From contig NZ_JAAVUR010000008.1 in assembly GCF_018449545.1 (NCBI RefSeq), forward strand, positions 124,001-188,000: a stretch of 64,000 nt of DNA. The letters are read 5' to 3'. This stretch comes from Granulicella sp. dw_53. Lineage in GTDB: Bacteria; Acidobacteriota; Terriglobia; Terriglobales; Acidobacteriaceae. Below the pieces are notes generated by a model. It ran no database searches and was not told the origin of the DNA. It was given only the letters and a program-made list of their open reading frames with translations. Shown piece by piece: positions 25,479 through 33,918 of this stretch (its first letter is position 1; each line of letters begins with the position of its first letter). A program made the translations under genes and the position numbers.

Positions 25479-26351
25479 TTAGCTGGTGGGATCTTGTTTT
25501 GCGACCAGGGAGCGCAGGAGGGTCTCCAGAGATGTGCTGCCCTTGAGGGATTTTGCTTGTCCGACTTCGAAGTCGATCCATCCTTCGTTGAAGCCGTCGA
25601 TCATGCGGATGCGCGGCGTTGGATTCTTCATGCCCTGGGAGCGGAAGAGGTCTTCCCAGGTGTCGCGCGGTACGGGGGCGACCTGTACAGGTTTGCCGAG
25701 GGCGGCGGAGAAGCCGGCGGCGATGTCGTTGGAGGAGTAGCGCTGCGGTCCTTCGAGTTCGACGATACGGACGCCGGTCCAGGTCTGGCTGAGGAGCTCC
25801 GTGGCTGTGTGGGCGATGTCCGAGGTGGCGACCATGGGGATCTTGTGATCGAGAGGCTGGAGGAAGGTTGGGATGACGCCGGCACGGGCGGCGTCCACGT
25901 CCCATATGGAGTTTTCCATGAACCAACCGGGGCGCAGCATAGTGACGGGAACAGAGAGAGTGCGCAGCATATCTTCTGTGATCTTGGAGTTGTTCAGGAG
26001 ATTGGGCTCCTGCGCCTGTGCACCTACCGAGGAGAGGAAGACGAGCTTTGGCGGCTTCGCTGCTTCGATGGCGAGTTTGATTGCTGCAGCGGTTTTGATG
26101 GTCTGGGGAAAGCCGGGTTTGGGATCGAAGTCGGGCGGGGTCATGAGGAAGACGCCTTCGGTGTTTTGAAAGGCTTGGGTGAGTGCTTCTGTGTCGTCGA
26201 TAGACGCTATGACGACGTCGCAGCCCAGAACGGCCCATGGCTGGCCCTTGCTTGCGTCGCGCACTATGGCTCGGACTCTCTTGCCTTGGGCGAGAAGGTT
26301 GCGTGCGACGGCTCCACCTACTTTTCCTGTAATTCCTGTGATTGCAAACAT
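25479..26351 (-). CDS. NmrA-like NAD(P)-binding protein
   Basis: A 290-residue atypical SDR of the NmrA/azoreductase-like group. The nucleotide motif is MFAITGITGKVGGAVARNL at the N-terminus, followed by RAIVRDASKGQ. The central GVFLMTPPDFDPKPGF and LVFLSSVGAQA segments are typical, and there is no classical YxxxK site. Such proteins act as quinone reductases or NADP(H) sensors. It is the first gene of a two-gene unit with the downstream SDR, and its start faces the LysR gene across a 106-base interval that contains an inverted repeat. Confidence 0.83.
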   Translation of the reverse strand: MFAITGITGKVGGAVARNLLAQGKRVRAIVRDASKGQPWAVLGCDVVIASIDDTEALTQAFQNTEGVFLMTPPDFDPKPGFPQTIKTAAAIKLAIEAAKPPKLVFLSSVGAQAQEPNLLNNSKITEDMLRTLSVPVTMLRPGWFMENSIWDVDAARAGVIPTFLQPLDHKIPMVATSDIAHTATELLSQTWTGVRIVELEGPQRYSSNDIAAGFSAALGKPVQVAPVPRDTWEDLFRSQGMKNPTPRIRMIDGFNEGWIDFEVGQAKSLKGSTSLETLLRSLVAKQDPTS

Positions 26352-26362
26352 TGTCGGCTCCC

Positions 26363-26380
26363 GATCAGAGGTCTCTGATC
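26363..26380. promoter_or_regulatory. Inverted repeat in the LysR/NmrA divergent interval (candidate operator)
   Basis: GATCAGAGGTCTCTGATC has eight-base arms around a GT centre and starts 12 bases upstream of the NmrA-like start. A further CTGAT half-site follows at about 26387. LysR regulators often bind inverted repeats close to the divergent gene they control, so this is a reasonable binding site for the adjacent regulator. Confidence 0.45.
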
Positions 26381-26457
26381 TGGATATCTGATGTCAGCCG
26401 CTATTGATGCGATTGGAGCATGTATGTCATGTTAGATATGATCCGAAGGCATAAATC

Positions 26458-27375
26458 ATGAGCTTTGATGAACGAGTGTTGAATGGGATGAGCGTGCTTG
26501 ACGCGATTGTGCAGAGCGGTAGCTTTGCCGGTGCAGGGAAGGCGCTGAATATGTCGCAGTCGGGCGTGAGCCGATCTATTGCGCGGCTGGAAAAGCGTCT
26601 GGGCATACGTCTGTTTGCGCGGACGACGCGTTCAGTTGTCATTACGGATGAGGGACGCCGCCTGTATGAGCAGATTGCGCCGCTACTGGCTGGTCTTGAG
26701 GATGCTGCTGCTTCCGTCGTCGAGGGGCGAACGCTGGTGCGAGGAAGCCTGCGGGTCAAGAGCCATCCTGTGTTTTCGCATCTGCTGATTGGGTCGCGTT
26801 TCAAGGCCTTCCTTGAAGCCCATCCGGAGCTGAATGTGGAGCTTGTGACGCGAGATCAACTGGGGGATCTTGTCAGCGAGGGCTTCGATATTGCCATCCA
26901 TCTGGGGGAGCCGCAGACGTCGAGTCTGGTGGCGAGAAAGCTGTGGGATACGCGCATTGTCACGGTAGCGGCACCTTCGTATCTGAAGCGCTACAAGCGG
27001 CCTGCGATACCGCAGGAGCTGGCGACTGAAGGACATGTCCTGATCGACTATCGCGATCCGGAGACGGGACGGCCGTTCCAGTGGGAGTTTCATCGTGGCC
27101 GCAAGGTCGTGAAGGTTGCAACGGGTGGACAGCTTATCGTCAGCGATATTGTGACGATGCATAACGTCTGCCTGGCAGGCTATGGAGTCGCGCAGGTGAT
27201 GGAGTTGGCGGTTTCGAAGTTGATTGCGGATGGACGACTCATCGACCTGTTTCCAGATTGGCCGGACGAACGCTTTCCGCTCTATGCGCTGTACCCGTCG
27301 AGGAATTATCTGCCCGCGAAGACGCTGACCTTTCTGGAGTTCGTGAGTTCGCTGGTCTCATCCGGAACGAAGTAG
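26458..27375 (+). CDS. LysR-family transcriptional regulator
   Basis: A 305-residue LysR protein. The N-terminal helix-turn-helix is clear (SVLDAIVQSGSFAGAGKALNMSQSGVSRSIARLEKRLG, shown in the family's usual frame at residues 12-50) and leads to LFARTTRSVVITDEGRRLYE. The rest is the two-lobed effector domain (FDIAIHLGEPQTSSLVARK). It is of normal length and divergent from the NmrA-like and SDR genes, which it probably controls. The effector is unknown. Confidence 0.9.
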   Translation: MSFDERVLNGMSVLDAIVQSGSFAGAGKALNMSQSGVSRSIARLEKRLGIRLFARTTRSVVITDEGRRLYEQIAPLLAGLEDAAASVVEGRTLVRGSLRVKSHPVFSHLLIGSRFKAFLEAHPELNVELVTRDQLGDLVSEGFDIAIHLGEPQTSSLVARKLWDTRIVTVAAPSYLKRYKRPAIPQELATEGHVLIDYRDPETGRPFQWEFHRGRKVVKVATGGQLIVSDIVTMHNVCLAGYGVAQVMELAVSKLIADGRLIDLFPDWPDERFPLYALYPSRNYLPAKTLTFLEFVSSLVSSGTK

Positions 27376-27378
27376 TGA

Positions 27379-28680
27379 CTAGGTTTGAGGAACGGTCATG
27401 ACGTTGGTCTTGATCTGGATGGGGGTCTCGGGGAGGTGGAAGGTGGACTGCGCATCGGGGTGGGCGGGGTCGAAGTCGGGGACTTCGGGGGCGAGGAATT
27501 TGGTGAGGGGTAGGTTCGCTGCGCGGATGCCGTGGACGATGCAGCGGGCGAGCTCGTAGGCTCCGTAGCCGTTGAAGTGGGTGTCGTCGTTGATGGCTTC
27601 GGTCTGGTTGGGGTAGGAGTTGGCGGGGTAGTGCATGAAGGCGTGGATGGTGGCGTCGGGGCCGAGGGCTTCGAAGAGGGTTTTGGACATGGCGTTAAGG
27701 TCGATGAGGGCGACCTTCTGTTCGGCAGCTAGCTCGCGGACGGCGTCGGGGTAGCCTGCCAGGGAGTTGGTGATGTGGCCGGAGGCGTCGAAGGTGTTGC
27801 GGTTCATGGCGGTGACGACGATGGGGGTGGCTCCGGCGGCGCGGGCCTTGGCGATGTACTCGGTGAAGATGCGTTTGTACTCGGCGATAGGAACTACGGG
27901 TTCCTTGGTGGTGGGGTTGATCTTCTGGTCGTTGTGATTGAACTGGAGGAAGAGGTAGTCGCCGGGCTGGATGAGGGAGAAGATCTTGGCGAAGCGTTGT
28001 TCGGAGGTAAAGGACTTTACGGTCTCGCCGGACTCGGCGTGGTTGGCGATGACGATGCCGGGAGAGAAGAAGCGGGGAAGCATCTGGCCCCAGGCGGCCC
28101 AGGGTTCGATGTCTTGATCGACGACGGTGGAGTCTCCGGCTAAGTAAATTGTTGGTTCTTTGATGGGCTCGATGGAGATGGAGCGGACGCTGGAATGATC
28201 GCCGTTGAACTCGAGGGTGAGCTTGGGGTCCCAGTTGAGGTTGCCGATCTCGCGGGGTTTGAGGCGGACGCGGTTTTGCGGCCCGGAGGGAGAGGTGATC
28301 TCGGGGAGGCGGACGTTGACGTCGAAGCTGCGGGTGACGGAGGCTTTGGGCTTGGTGGGGATCTTCTCCAGCATGAGGCGTCGGGCTTCGGATTTTACGG
28401 TGGTGACGGACGCTTGTGGACCGCCCAAGACTACGGTTATGCGGTAGCTGCCTTCGGGGATGGGGACGGAGAAGAAGAAGGGTTTGTCGCTGGTGCAGAC
28501 TTTGCTGTCGATCTTTGGGGTGGTGTTGAGGTCGAAGCCGGCGGTGGTGTCGGTGTAGGGAGTTGTCGGGGAGAGTGCGTGGTCGGCGGGGGCGCAGGTG
28601 TACTTCATTGGGGCGAGAGACGCTGATTGGGCGAGGGCGGAGGCAGTGAGGGCGAGGGCGGGGAGGAGGAGCTTGAACAC
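27379..28680 (-). CDS. Exported rhamnogalacturonan acetylesterase, CE12 (SGNH hydrolase)
   Basis: Removes acetyl groups from rhamnogalacturonan so that backbone enzymes can act. The SGNH blocks are present: YLAGDSTVVDQD (nucleophile Ser), GETVKSF (Gly), LQFNHNDQK (Asn) and DDTHFNGYGAYELA (Asp-x-x-His). About 140 residues before the esterase domain form a beta-rich extension (CAPADHALSPTTPYTD and following), as in related bacterial CE12 proteins. I chose the GTG at 28680 because AGAGG lies five bases upstream and the signal peptide FKLLLPALALTASALAQS follows at once; a GTG at 28713 is also possible. It complements the GH28/GH106/GH35 enzymes. Confidence 0.85.
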   Translation of the reverse strand: MFKLLLPALALTASALAQSASLAPMKYTCAPADHALSPTTPYTDTTAGFDLNTTPKIDSKVCTSDKPFFFSVPIPEGSYRITVVLGGPQASVTTVKSEARRLMLEKIPTKPKASVTRSFDVNVRLPEITSPSGPQNRVRLKPREIGNLNWDPKLTLEFNGDHSSVRSISIEPIKEPTIYLAGDSTVVDQDIEPWAAWGQMLPRFFSPGIVIANHAESGETVKSFTSEQRFAKIFSLIQPGDYLFLQFNHNDQKINPTTKEPVVPIAEYKRIFTEYIAKARAAGATPIVVTAMNRNTFDASGHITNSLAGYPDAVRELAAEQKVALIDLNAMSKTLFEALGPDATIHAFMHYPANSYPNQTEAINDDTHFNGYGAYELARCIVHGIRAANLPLTKFLAPEVPDFDPAHPDAQSTFHLPETPIQIKTNVMTVPQT

Positions 28681-28760
28681 AGGAGCCTCTTTTGCGATGG
28701 GAAAGAGTTTCACATGGGGAATCTTACTACTGCGCTGGCTCTGGCGGAGCCGGTCTCTGA

Positions 28761-30161
28761 TTAGAAGTGGAAGATGAGGTCGGAGGCGGCGGTGAACTGG
28801 TTGTGGCGGGTGCCGTTGTCGTAGGCGGCGGAGTCCCAGGCGCGGTCGAAGCGAAGCTCAGGGCGGATCTGGATGGTGCTGCCGATCCAGTGGTTCCAGG
28901 CGAGGGTGTTCTCGGAGTAGCGGGTCTGGAAGCCGGTGCGCTGGCCCTTCTTATCGTTGAGGAAGTCGCTGCGGAGGGTGATGTAGTCGTGGGGCGAGAG
29001 CTGCTTGTTGAGGTAGTTGACGATGGCGTACTCGGGGGCGGTGCAGCGAATCTGACCAGGACGGCAGTATGCGCCGTTGGTGTTGGTCTGAGGCTGAATG
29101 GGGCCGCCGACGGCAGGGACGTCGAGCTGGTACATATACCAGGCTTCGGTGGCGATGTGGATGGTCTTCGAGAACTTGTGGTACCAGGTGGCGTCGTATT
29201 GCTGGAGGTTGTCGAAGGCGTATTTGCCGCTGTTGATGCCGTTGGCGCAGGCGTAGATGTTGTCTTTCGCGGATTGGGTGGTGAAGCTGACGCAGGCCGT
29301 TCCGGAGGGCTTGGCGTCGGAGGTCCAGGGGGCGACGTCGTGGCCAGCGGTGATGCCGAGTTGGATGAGCCAGCGGTTGCTGAGCTTGATGGTGGCTAGG
29401 GCGCCGGTGTCGGTGAAGGGATCGATGACGTAGAGGAGGGAGTGGCTGAAGAGGTAGTTGTTGGGGGAGAGCTGGGCTTCGATGCCGGGGATGGAGATGT
29501 AGCGGCCGATGCGCAGGTTCATGCCCTGGGCTACGTGAGGGAAGTAGATGTCCACGTATTCGAGGGAGGGATCGAAGCCGTACTGGCGGCCGTGCTTGAG
29601 GAGCTGGCTGCTGAAGTAGCCCTTGTTGGTGGTGTAGCGGTAGTCGGTGCCGTAGAGGGCGGTGAGGTGGAAGCCCCAGTCGATGTGGTCGCGCTGGACG
29701 GAGTTGGGGAGGCGTTCCACGTAGAGGACGGCTTGGTTGAGCTCGAAGCGGTTGGAGAAGAGGTCATTGCCGACGGGGGTGTTTCTGTTGGATGAGGTGC
29801 TGAAGTTGAGGGTGGGGTCGAGCCAGCCGTAGATCTTGATGCGGCTCTTTGCTCCGTTGATCGCGGTCATGAGGGGATAGCTGTTGGTGTCTGGCTCGCC
29901 GATGACGGGGGAGCCGCCGTAGGACCAGTCGATGCTGGGGAAGGGAGGAGAGTCGAGCGGAGAGGGGAGGCCTCGGCGGGGTGGCGCGGGGGACGCCGGG
30001 GCGTTGGGGTCCGGGTGCCAGTCTTGTCCGTAGAAGTTCTTCCAGTGGGTGAAGAAGCTGGAGGGCGATGCGGTTGGGGCCACGGGAGGTGGGGTCGTCT
30101 GCGCGTGAGCGGAGAGGCTGACGAACAGGAGTGTGGCGAGAAGAATTTCGCGAGGTGTCAT
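28761..30161 (-). CDS. Outer-membrane beta-barrel protein, Bbp2-like porin
   Basis: A protein of about 466 residues with a signal peptide (ILLATLLFVSLSAHAQ), a proline-rich linker, and many amphipathic strands ending in the C-terminal aromatic NQFTAASDLIFHF, typical of outer-membrane barrels. Segments such as IKIYGWLDPTLNFSTS, NRFELNQAVLYVERLPNS and GMNLRIGRYISIPGIEAQL match the putative beta-barrel porin-2 group common in Acidobacteriota. The ATG at 30161 overlaps the rfbG stop (ATGA); an in-frame extension upstream lies within rfbG and lacks signal features. It may admit oligosaccharides or simply be coexpressed with sugar biosynthesis. Confidence 0.8.
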   Translation of the reverse strand: MTPREILLATLLFVSLSAHAQTTPPPVAPTASPSSFFTHWKNFYGQDWHPDPNAPASPAPPRRGLPSPLDSPPFPSIDWSYGGSPVIGEPDTNSYPLMTAINGAKSRIKIYGWLDPTLNFSTSSNRNTPVGNDLFSNRFELNQAVLYVERLPNSVQRDHIDWGFHLTALYGTDYRYTTNKGYFSSQLLKHGRQYGFDPSLEYVDIYFPHVAQGMNLRIGRYISIPGIEAQLSPNNYLFSHSLLYVIDPFTDTGALATIKLSNRWLIQLGITAGHDVAPWTSDAKPSGTACVSFTTQSAKDNIYACANGINSGKYAFDNLQQYDATWYHKFSKTIHIATEAWYMYQLDVPAVGGPIQPQTNTNGAYCRPGQIRCTAPEYAIVNYLNKQLSPHDYITLRSDFLNDKKGQRTGFQTRYSENTLAWNHWIGSTIQIRPELRFDRAWDSAAYDNGTRHNQFTAASDLIFHF

Positions 30162-31258
30162 CGATGGTCGGTGGTCAGCGATTCGTAGGATGCGATTTGC
30201 TGGAGGGTGAAGGCCTGCATGTCGGCCCCGGACTGGTGGGAGCGGTACCACTCGACGAGCCATTGGAGGGCGGTTTCGAGGTTGAGGCGCGGGGTCCAGT
30301 GGAGGTCGGCGCGGGCGCGGCTGGCGTCGAGCTTCAGGTAGTGGGCCTCGTGGGGGGTGGGGGCTTGATCGAGGACCCAGGAGGCTCCGTCTCCCCAGAA
30401 GCGGGTCATGCGATCGGCGATCCAGGAGACGGGCTGGGCGTCGGACTCGGATGGGCCGAAGTTGTAGGCGGTGGCGTAGCGTGCGGCGGCCTCTGGATTT
30501 TCAGGGAGGAGTTTTTCGGCGAGGAGGATGTAGCCGTGGAGGGGCTCGAGGACGTGTTGCCAGGGGCGGATGGCGTGGGGATGGCGGATGAGGACGGGCT
30601 CTCCGGAGAGGAAGCCGCGGACGAGGTCGGGAATGAGGCGGTCGATGGACCAGTCTCCGCCGCCGATGACGTTGCCGGCGCGGGCGGTGGCGATGGCGAC
30701 TCCGTGGTCGGCGAGCTTCGCGGGGTGGAAGTAGCTCTGGCGGAAGGAGGCGGCGGCGATCTCGGCGCAGGCTTTGGAACTGGAATAGGGATCGTAGCCG
30801 CCGAGGGGATCGGTCTCGCGGTAGGGCCAGATCCACTCCTTGTTCTCGTAGCACTTGTCGGTGGTGACGCAGACTACGGCTCTGACTGAGGGCGTTCGGC
30901 GGACGGCGTCGAGGACGCGGGCGGTGCCAATGACGTTGGTCTCGTAGGTGGTGATGGGGTCGTCGTAGGAGGCGCGGACGAGAGGCTGCGCGGCGAGGTG
31001 GAAGATGACCTCGGGGGCGAAGTCCTGGATGGCTCGATCGAGGGTGGTGGAGTTGCGGATGTCGCCGCGCAGGTCTTCGATTTTTTCGTTGAGGCGAGCA
31101 GAGGAGAAGAGGCTGGGTGTGGTGCTGGGGTCGAGCGAGTAGCCGCGGACGTTGGCTCCGAGGTGATTGAGCCAGAGGGCGAGCCAGCCGCCCTTGAAGC
31201 CGGTGTGGCCGGTGAGGAAGACTCGCTTTCCGGTCCAGAGGTTGTTTGTTGCGTTCAT
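30158..31258 (-). CDS. rfbG: CDP-glucose 4,6-dehydratase
   Basis: Converts CDP-D-glucose to CDP-4-keto-6-deoxy-D-glucose, the committed step to 3,6-dideoxyhexoses and related sugars. The 366-residue protein carries the family's GKRVFLTGHTGFKGGWLALW cofactor motif, HLAAQPLVRASYDDP, VCVTTDKCYENKEW (catalytic Thr-Asp-Lys) and the active-site YSSSK. It lies downstream of rfbF with a 141-base gap holding a twin-palindrome repeat. Its stop overlaps the start of the porin gene. Confidence 0.93.
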   Translation of the reverse strand: MNATNNLWTGKRVFLTGHTGFKGGWLALWLNHLGANVRGYSLDPSTTPSLFSSARLNEKIEDLRGDIRNSTTLDRAIQDFAPEVIFHLAAQPLVRASYDDPITTYETNVIGTARVLDAVRRTPSVRAVVCVTTDKCYENKEWIWPYRETDPLGGYDPYSSSKACAEIAAASFRQSYFHPAKLADHGVAIATARAGNVIGGGDWSIDRLIPDLVRGFLSGEPVLIRHPHAIRPWQHVLEPLHGYILLAEKLLPENPEAAARYATAYNFGPSESDAQPVSWIADRMTRFWGDGASWVLDQAPTPHEAHYLKLDASRARADLHWTPRLNLETALQWLVEWYRSHQSGADMQAFTLQQIASYESLTTDHR

Positions 31259-31300
31259 TCTTGGTGTTCCTTGGTGGCTGAAGTGTTGGAGAAGAGAGTC

Positions 31301-31359
31301 CGGGGCTAAAGCCCTCTTATTCTCGATGGCTATTCGTGGGGCTGAAGCCCCACGCTTAA
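31301..31359 (+). repeat. Twin-palindrome dispersed element, copy 1 (REP/BIME-like)
   Basis: Two palindromes lie in tandem: GGGCTAAAGCCC at 31303-31314 and CGTGGGGCTGAAGCCCCACG at 31335-31354, the second perfect apart from its TGAA loop. The same arrangement, with similar spacer sequence TCTCGATGG or TCTTGATGG, recurs at 33919-33990. It sits between rfbF and rfbG and could stabilise or attenuate the transcript there. Confidence 0.75.
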
Positions 31360-31399
31360 TCCCGAAGAGCGAGTCCTAACAAATCTTGAACGGGTCGCT

Positions 31400-32170
31400 C
31401 TACCAGGTCTTCCATGGGGCCTTTCCTTTGCTCCAGAGGTCTTCGAGTTGCTGCTTGTCGCGGAGGGTGTCCATGGCTTGCCAGAAGCCGTGGTGGAAGA
31501 AGGCGTGGACTTGGCCCTGGGCTACGAGGGTCTCGATCGGCTCTCGCTCGAACATCTGGGCGTCGTCGGTGATGGCTTCGATGACTTTGGGGGAGAGGAC
31601 GAAGAAGCCGCCGTTGATCCAGCCGCCTTCGTCCGGCGGTTTTTCCTGGAAGGAGTAGATCTGGGTGTCCTTGAGGCCGAGGGCTCCGAAGCGGGCGACG
31701 GGCTGGACGCTGGTGAGGGTGACGAGCTTGCCGTGGGCGCGGTGGAAGGCGATGGAGGCGGTGATGTCGACGTCGGCGAGGCCGTCTCCGTAGGTCATGC
31801 AGAAGGGCTCGCCGGAGTCGAGGTATTTGGCGACTCGGCGGAGGCGGCCACCGGTGCCGGTGAATTCACCGGTATCTACGACGGTGACGCGCCAGGGTTC
31901 GGCGACGGACTGGTGGACGGTCATCTTGTTGTCGTGCATGTCGAAGGTGACGTCGGAGGTGTGGAGGAAGTAGTTGGCGAAGAACTCCTTGATCATGTAG
32001 CCCTTGTAGCCGCAGCAGATGAGGAAGTCGTTGATGCCGTGCTGGGCGTAGAGCTTGAGGATGTGCCAGAGGATAGGACGTCCGCCGATCTCCACCATGG
32101 GCTTGGGGCGGAGGGAGGTCTCTTCGGCGATGCGGGTGCCGAGGCCGCCGGCGAGGATTACGGCTTTCAT
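31400..32170 (-). CDS. rfbF: Glucose-1-phosphate cytidylyltransferase
   Basis: Makes CDP-D-glucose from glucose-1-phosphate and CTP. The 256-residue protein has the nucleotidyltransferase signature MKAVILAGGLGTRIAEETS followed by RPKPMVEIGGRPILWHI, the FTGTGGRLRRV segment, the metal-binding MTYGDGLADVD, and WINGGFFVL. These are characteristic of RfbF. It is divergent from rfbH across a 107-base interval that must hold both promoters, and is upstream of rfbG in the same direction. Confidence 0.94.
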   Translation of the reverse strand: MKAVILAGGLGTRIAEETSLRPKPMVEIGGRPILWHILKLYAQHGINDFLICCGYKGYMIKEFFANYFLHTSDVTFDMHDNKMTVHQSVAEPWRVTVVDTGEFTGTGGRLRRVAKYLDSGEPFCMTYGDGLADVDITASIAFHRAHGKLVTLTSVQPVARFGALGLKDTQIYSFQEKPPDEGGWINGGFFVLSPKVIEAITDDAQMFEREPIETLVAQGQVHAFFHHGFWQAMDTLRDKQQLEDLWSKGKAPWKTW

Positions 32171-32277
32171 TCGGTTGAGGAGTCCTTGTGCATTGTTTCG
32201 CTGGGAACATCATAATTGGGCGGGTATATGGATGTAGTAAGGACTGGCGGGTCGTAGGGGCCGGCGCTGTACTCTAA
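32171..32277. promoter_or_regulatory. Divergent promoter interval rfbF/rfbH
   Basis: This 107-base stretch separates the starts of rfbF (minus) and rfbH (plus) and must contain their promoters. It has locally AT-rich stretches (ACATCATAATTG, GTATATGGATG), but I cannot assign -10/-35 boxes with confidence. Confidence 0.4.
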
Positions 32278-33621
32278 ATGGATATGAGTGAGCGAGCGGA
32301 GCGGCTGCGGCGGCAGATCCTGGAGTTGACGGCGGAGTACCATGCGGAGGCGTTTCCGGAGCGGGAGTTTGTGCCTGGGGCGTCGGTGGTTCCGGTTTCG
32401 GGCAAGGTGATTGGGGCGGACGATATCTGCTCGGTGGTGGAGTCGGCGCTGGATGGGTGGTTTACGACGGGGCGTTTTGCGAAGGACTTTGAGAGGAAGC
32501 TGGCGCGGTTCTTTGGAGTGCGGTCGGCTTCGCTGGTGAACTCGGGGTCTAGTGCGAATCTGGTGGCTTTGAGCGCGTTGACCTCGCCGAATCTGGGGGA
32601 GCGGGCGTTGCGGCCGGGTGACGAGGTGATCACCGTTGCGGCGGGGTTTCCGACTACGGTGAATCCGATTCTGCAGAACAGGCTGGTTCCGGTGTTTCTG
32701 GATGTGACGCTGCCGACTTATGAGATGGATGTGAGCCGTTTGGAGGAGGCTTACAGCGCGAAGACCAAGGCGGTGATGGTGGCTCATACGCTGGGGAATG
32801 TGTTCGACCTGGGAGCGGTGACGGAGTTCTGCAAGAGGCACAATCTTTGGCTGGTGGAAGATTGCTGCGATGCCTTGGGTTCGACTTACAAGGGCCAGAA
32901 GGTGGGGACGTTTGGGGATATCGCGACTGTAAGTTTTTATCCGGCGCACCCCATTACGACGGGTGAGGGTGGGGCGGTATTGACCAATACGCCGGCGTTG
33001 CAGGTGTTGATCGATAGCTTCCGCGACTGGGGCCGGGACTGCTGGTGTGAGCCGGGAGTCGATAACACTTGTGGGAAGCGGTTTGAGTGGCAGTTGGGGA
33101 CGCTGCCTTGCGGGTATGACCACAAGTACACGTACTCGCATATTGGCTACAACCTGAAGGCGACGGATATGCAGGCGGCTTTGGGGGTGTCGCAGATTGC
33201 GAAGCTGCCGGAGTTTATTGCGCGGCGGAAGGAGAATTTCGCTTATTTGATGGAGGGGCTGGCGGGGTTATCGGATGTGCTGATGTTGCCGGTGGCTGGA
33301 GCGGACTCCGATCCTAGCTGGTTTGGGTTTCCGATTGGGGTGAAGGCGGATGCCGGGTTTACGCGGGATCAGATGACTCGGGCTCTGGAGGCGCAGAAGA
33401 TTGGCACTCGGCTGGTGTTTGCGGGGAATCTTTTGCGGCAGCCGGCTTATGAGGGGATTGAGTGCCGGGTGATCGGGAATATGGTGAACACCGACTTTGT
33501 GATGAACCATGTCTTCTGGATTGGGGTCTATCCGGGGCTCACGAGGGAGATGCTGGACTTTATTGTGAGGACGATCGTGGAGTTTGTCCGTGCGGTCCTG
33601 GGTGGGTTGGTGGTGATTTAG
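32278..33621 (+). CDS. rfbH: CDP-6-deoxy-4-hexulose 3-dehydrase (E1), PMP and [2Fe-2S] dependent
   Basis: Catalyses the C-3 deoxygenation step toward 3,6-dideoxyhexoses. The 447-residue protein has the aminotransferase-like fold, but the PLP-binding Lys is replaced by His224 in [14 protein letters not shown], the E1 hallmark; the second His usually found there is Pro. The [2Fe-2S] motif C-x57-C-x-C-x7-C fits Cys197, Cys255, Cys257 and Cys265 exactly. Other E1 segments are [14 protein letters not shown] and [17 protein letters not shown]. The flavin reductase partner (E3, RfbI) is not in the window, so electrons must come from elsewhere. A terminator follows at 33765. Confidence 0.92.
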   Translation: MDMSERAERLRRQILELTAEYHAEAFPEREFVPGASVVPVSGKVIGADDICSVVESALDGWFTTGRFAKDFERKLARFFGVRSASLVNSGSSANLVALSALTSPNLGERALRPGDEVITVAAGFPTTVNPILQNRLVPVFLDVTLPTYEMDVSRLEEAYSAKTKAVMVAHTLGNVFDLGAVTEFCKRHNLWLVEDCCDALGSTYKGQKVGTFGDIATVSFYPAHPITTGEGGAVLTNTPALQVLIDSFRDWGRDCWCEPGVDNTCGKRFEWQLGTLPCGYDHKYTYSHIGYNLKATDMQAALGVSQIAKLPEFIARRKENFAYLMEGLAGLSDVLMLPVAGADSDPSWFGFPIGVKADAGFTRDQMTRALEAQKIGTRLVFAGNLLRQPAYEGIECRVIGNMVNTDFVMNHVFWIGVYPGLTREMLDFIVRTIVEFVRAVLGGLVVI

Positions 33622-33622
33622 G

Positions 33623-33790
33623 GTGCCCCTTCCCCCCCATTGCCTGCGCGTAAGGGTAGTGGTTGCAATGAGATGCGGGGGCTAGGCTCTGCTAAGTACG
33701 TGCAGGGAAAGGGCTTGCGTCCAAATATGTCCAGCAGCTGGAGTTAGGTTGTTAAAGAGCTAAACCCCGGCTGGCCGGGGCTTTTCTTAC
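33623..33790 (+). ncRNA. Putative structured element, copy A, ending in a terminator
   Basis: Shared with the element at 55791-55977 are a CCCC(T/C)TCCCCCCAT-like start, CCTGCG-GTAA, TTG(C/T)GTCCAAA near the middle, AGAGCT, and a GC hairpin followed by TTTTCTT. The pieces occur in the same order but with diverged spacers. It could be a small RNA, a transcribed 3' element, or an old repeat; alignment here was by eye only. Confidence 0.35.
33765..33790 (+). terminator. Rho-independent terminator downstream of rfbH
   Basis: The stem CCCCGGC/GCCGGGG (33765-33780) with a TG loop is followed by CTTTTCTT. It lies about 145 bases after the rfbH stop, so it ends either rfbH transcription or a separate short transcript. 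Confidence 0.75.
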
Positions 33791-33918
33791 TATTTCTAGT
33801 TTATCAAGTGGGTGGTAACTAACATGCCACTTTTGTTTATTTTTTATCTTGTTTCTTTTGTTTGGGTTGTGGGGTTTGGGGTGTTTTTTGGGGCTTGACA
33901 GGTTGAGTCGTCGATTTC

